DNA of 64,000 nt from Stappia indica. GTDB lineage: Bacteria; Pseudomonadota; Alphaproteobacteria; Rhizobiales; Stappiaceae. This document shows positions 63,553 through 64,000 of the stretch, piece after piece. Within the stretch, counting starts at the first letter, position 1; each line of letters opens with the position of its first letter. The DNA lies in contig NZ_MBQE01000004.1 of NCBI RefSeq assembly GCF_001696535.1, positions 434,001 through 498,000 on the forward strand, in the 5' to 3' direction. Position numbers and translations under genes: made by a program. Below the pieces are notes generated by a model. It was not told the origin of the DNA. It did no database searches and saw nothing but the letters and a program-made list of their open reading frames with translations.

Positions 63553-64000
63553 ACCGCGCGCAGGCCGCGCCCGGCATTTCCTGTTCCTGCAGGGGCCGCT
63601 GTCGCCGCTCTATCGCAGGATCGGCGCAAGACTGGCCAAGGCCGGCCACCGGGTGACCCGGGTGAATTTCTGCGTCGGCGACTGGCTGCACTGGCGCGGG
63701 CGCGAGTGCCGCTTCTGGCGCGGAACGCTTGCCGACTGGCCGGCCGAGGCGGCGCGGCTGATGGAGGAGGGCGGCGTCACCGACCTGGTGCTGCATGGCG
63801 ACACGCGGCCCTATCACCGCCCGGCGGTGCTGGCGGCGGAGCAGCGCGGAATTGCCGTCCACGTCAGCGAACTGGGGCTGGTGCGGCCGGGCTACATGAC
63901 GCTGGCGCGCGGCGGGCTCGGCGTCCTCAGCCGCCTGCCGGACGAGCCGGCGATCATCCGCCGGGCGGCGGCGCGGCTGACTGACCCGGACCTGTCGCTA
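63536..64000 (+). CDS. Second KpsS/KpsC-like capsular protein (partial, cut by window end)
   Basis: The frame opens at GTG 63536, inside the end of the previous gene (17-base overlap), and runs 155 codons to the window edge without a stop. The visible part starts PGAAEPRAGRARHFLFLQGPLSP and continues with a segment parallel to its neighbour: GHRVTRVNFCVGDWLHWRG, WRGTLADWP, GGVTDLVLHGD, RPYHRPAVLAAEQRG and HVSELGLVRPGYMTLARGG. The two genes are thus tandem paralogues. KpsC and KpsS are also related, and which one this is cannot be decided without the C-terminus. GGTGG just before the GTG may serve as ribosome site. Confidence 0.82.
   Translation, partial: MPGAAEPRAGRARHFLFLQGPLSPLYRRIGARLAKAGHRVTRVNFCVGDWLHWRGRECRFWRGTLADWPAEAARLMEEGGVTDLVLHGDTRPYHRPAVLAAEQRGIAVHVSELGLVRPGYMTLARGGLGVLSRLPDEPAIIRRAAARLTDPDLSL

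Overview
The window comes from a high-GC alphaproteobacterium. The full cob gene set in its Paracoccus/Rhizobium-type order, ChrR, TamA/TamB, rhizobial-style capsule export genes and the codon use all point to Hyphomicrobiales, perhaps a marine Stappia/Labrenzia/Pannonibacter relative. The family-level placement is inference. Almost all of it is dense chromosomal coding sequence. One short AT-rich gene (49450-50097) stands out as foreign. I see no prophage, insertion sequence or CRISPR array.

Layout. 1-9073: a partial cysK, then a ChrR-like protein and a photooxidative-stress/membrane-lipid cluster (SDR, GPH-type permease, Cfa-type methyltransferase, DUF1365, FAD amine oxidase, photolyase). 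Two near-identical ECF-type promoters (TGATCC-N18-TAA) lie in front of chrR and phr. 9310-9993: a secreted protein of unknown function. 10326-18126: a molybdenum/tungsten locus. A seven-gene minus-strand series holds tupB-tupC-tupA, an orphan modA, and a FecBCD/MolBCA-type binding protein, permease and ATPase. It diverges from a MOT1-type molybdate transporter and a molbindin. 18145-24166: an envelope protein with YbaY, MliC and META domains, a chemotaxis receptor, a two-domain VOC enzyme, a MarR/cupin divergent pair with clear operators, DUF4287 and TspO. 24247-34512: tRNA-Asn, a cobalamin riboswitch and cobU-cobW-cobN-cobO-cobQ, converging on cbiB and cobD. 34628-37692: a large LytS-5TM/PAS/GGDEF/EAL protein and tRNA-Cys.

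37976-40149: a DMP19-like protein, a lipoprotein and a small VOC protein. 40214-44145: an AcoR-type sigma-54 activator and, downstream on the same strand, a flavin monooxygenase. Between them lie inverted-repeat activator sites and a perfect -24/-12 promoter. 44255-49375: a hydantoin-racemase-like protein, a TRAP transporter and a UraD domain, opposite a LysR regulator. The UraD reading frame runs without a stop into the TRAP binding protein. 49450-53745: an AT-rich DUF2971 gene, a succinate-semialdehyde-type dehydrogenase with a GntR regulator, and an Ldh-family dehydrogenase. 53835-54220: two copies of a 112-base repeat. 54239-60510: tamB and tamA. 60973-64000: a Wza-type exporter and two tandem KpsS-like capsule proteins, the second cut by the window edge.

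The most notable points are the UraD/TRAP reading-frame continuity beside a racemase homologue lacking both catalytic cysteines, the three different oxyanion binding proteins in one Mo/W operon, the legible sigma-54 and ECF promoter architecture, and a ChrR-like protein without its zinc-binding cysteines.
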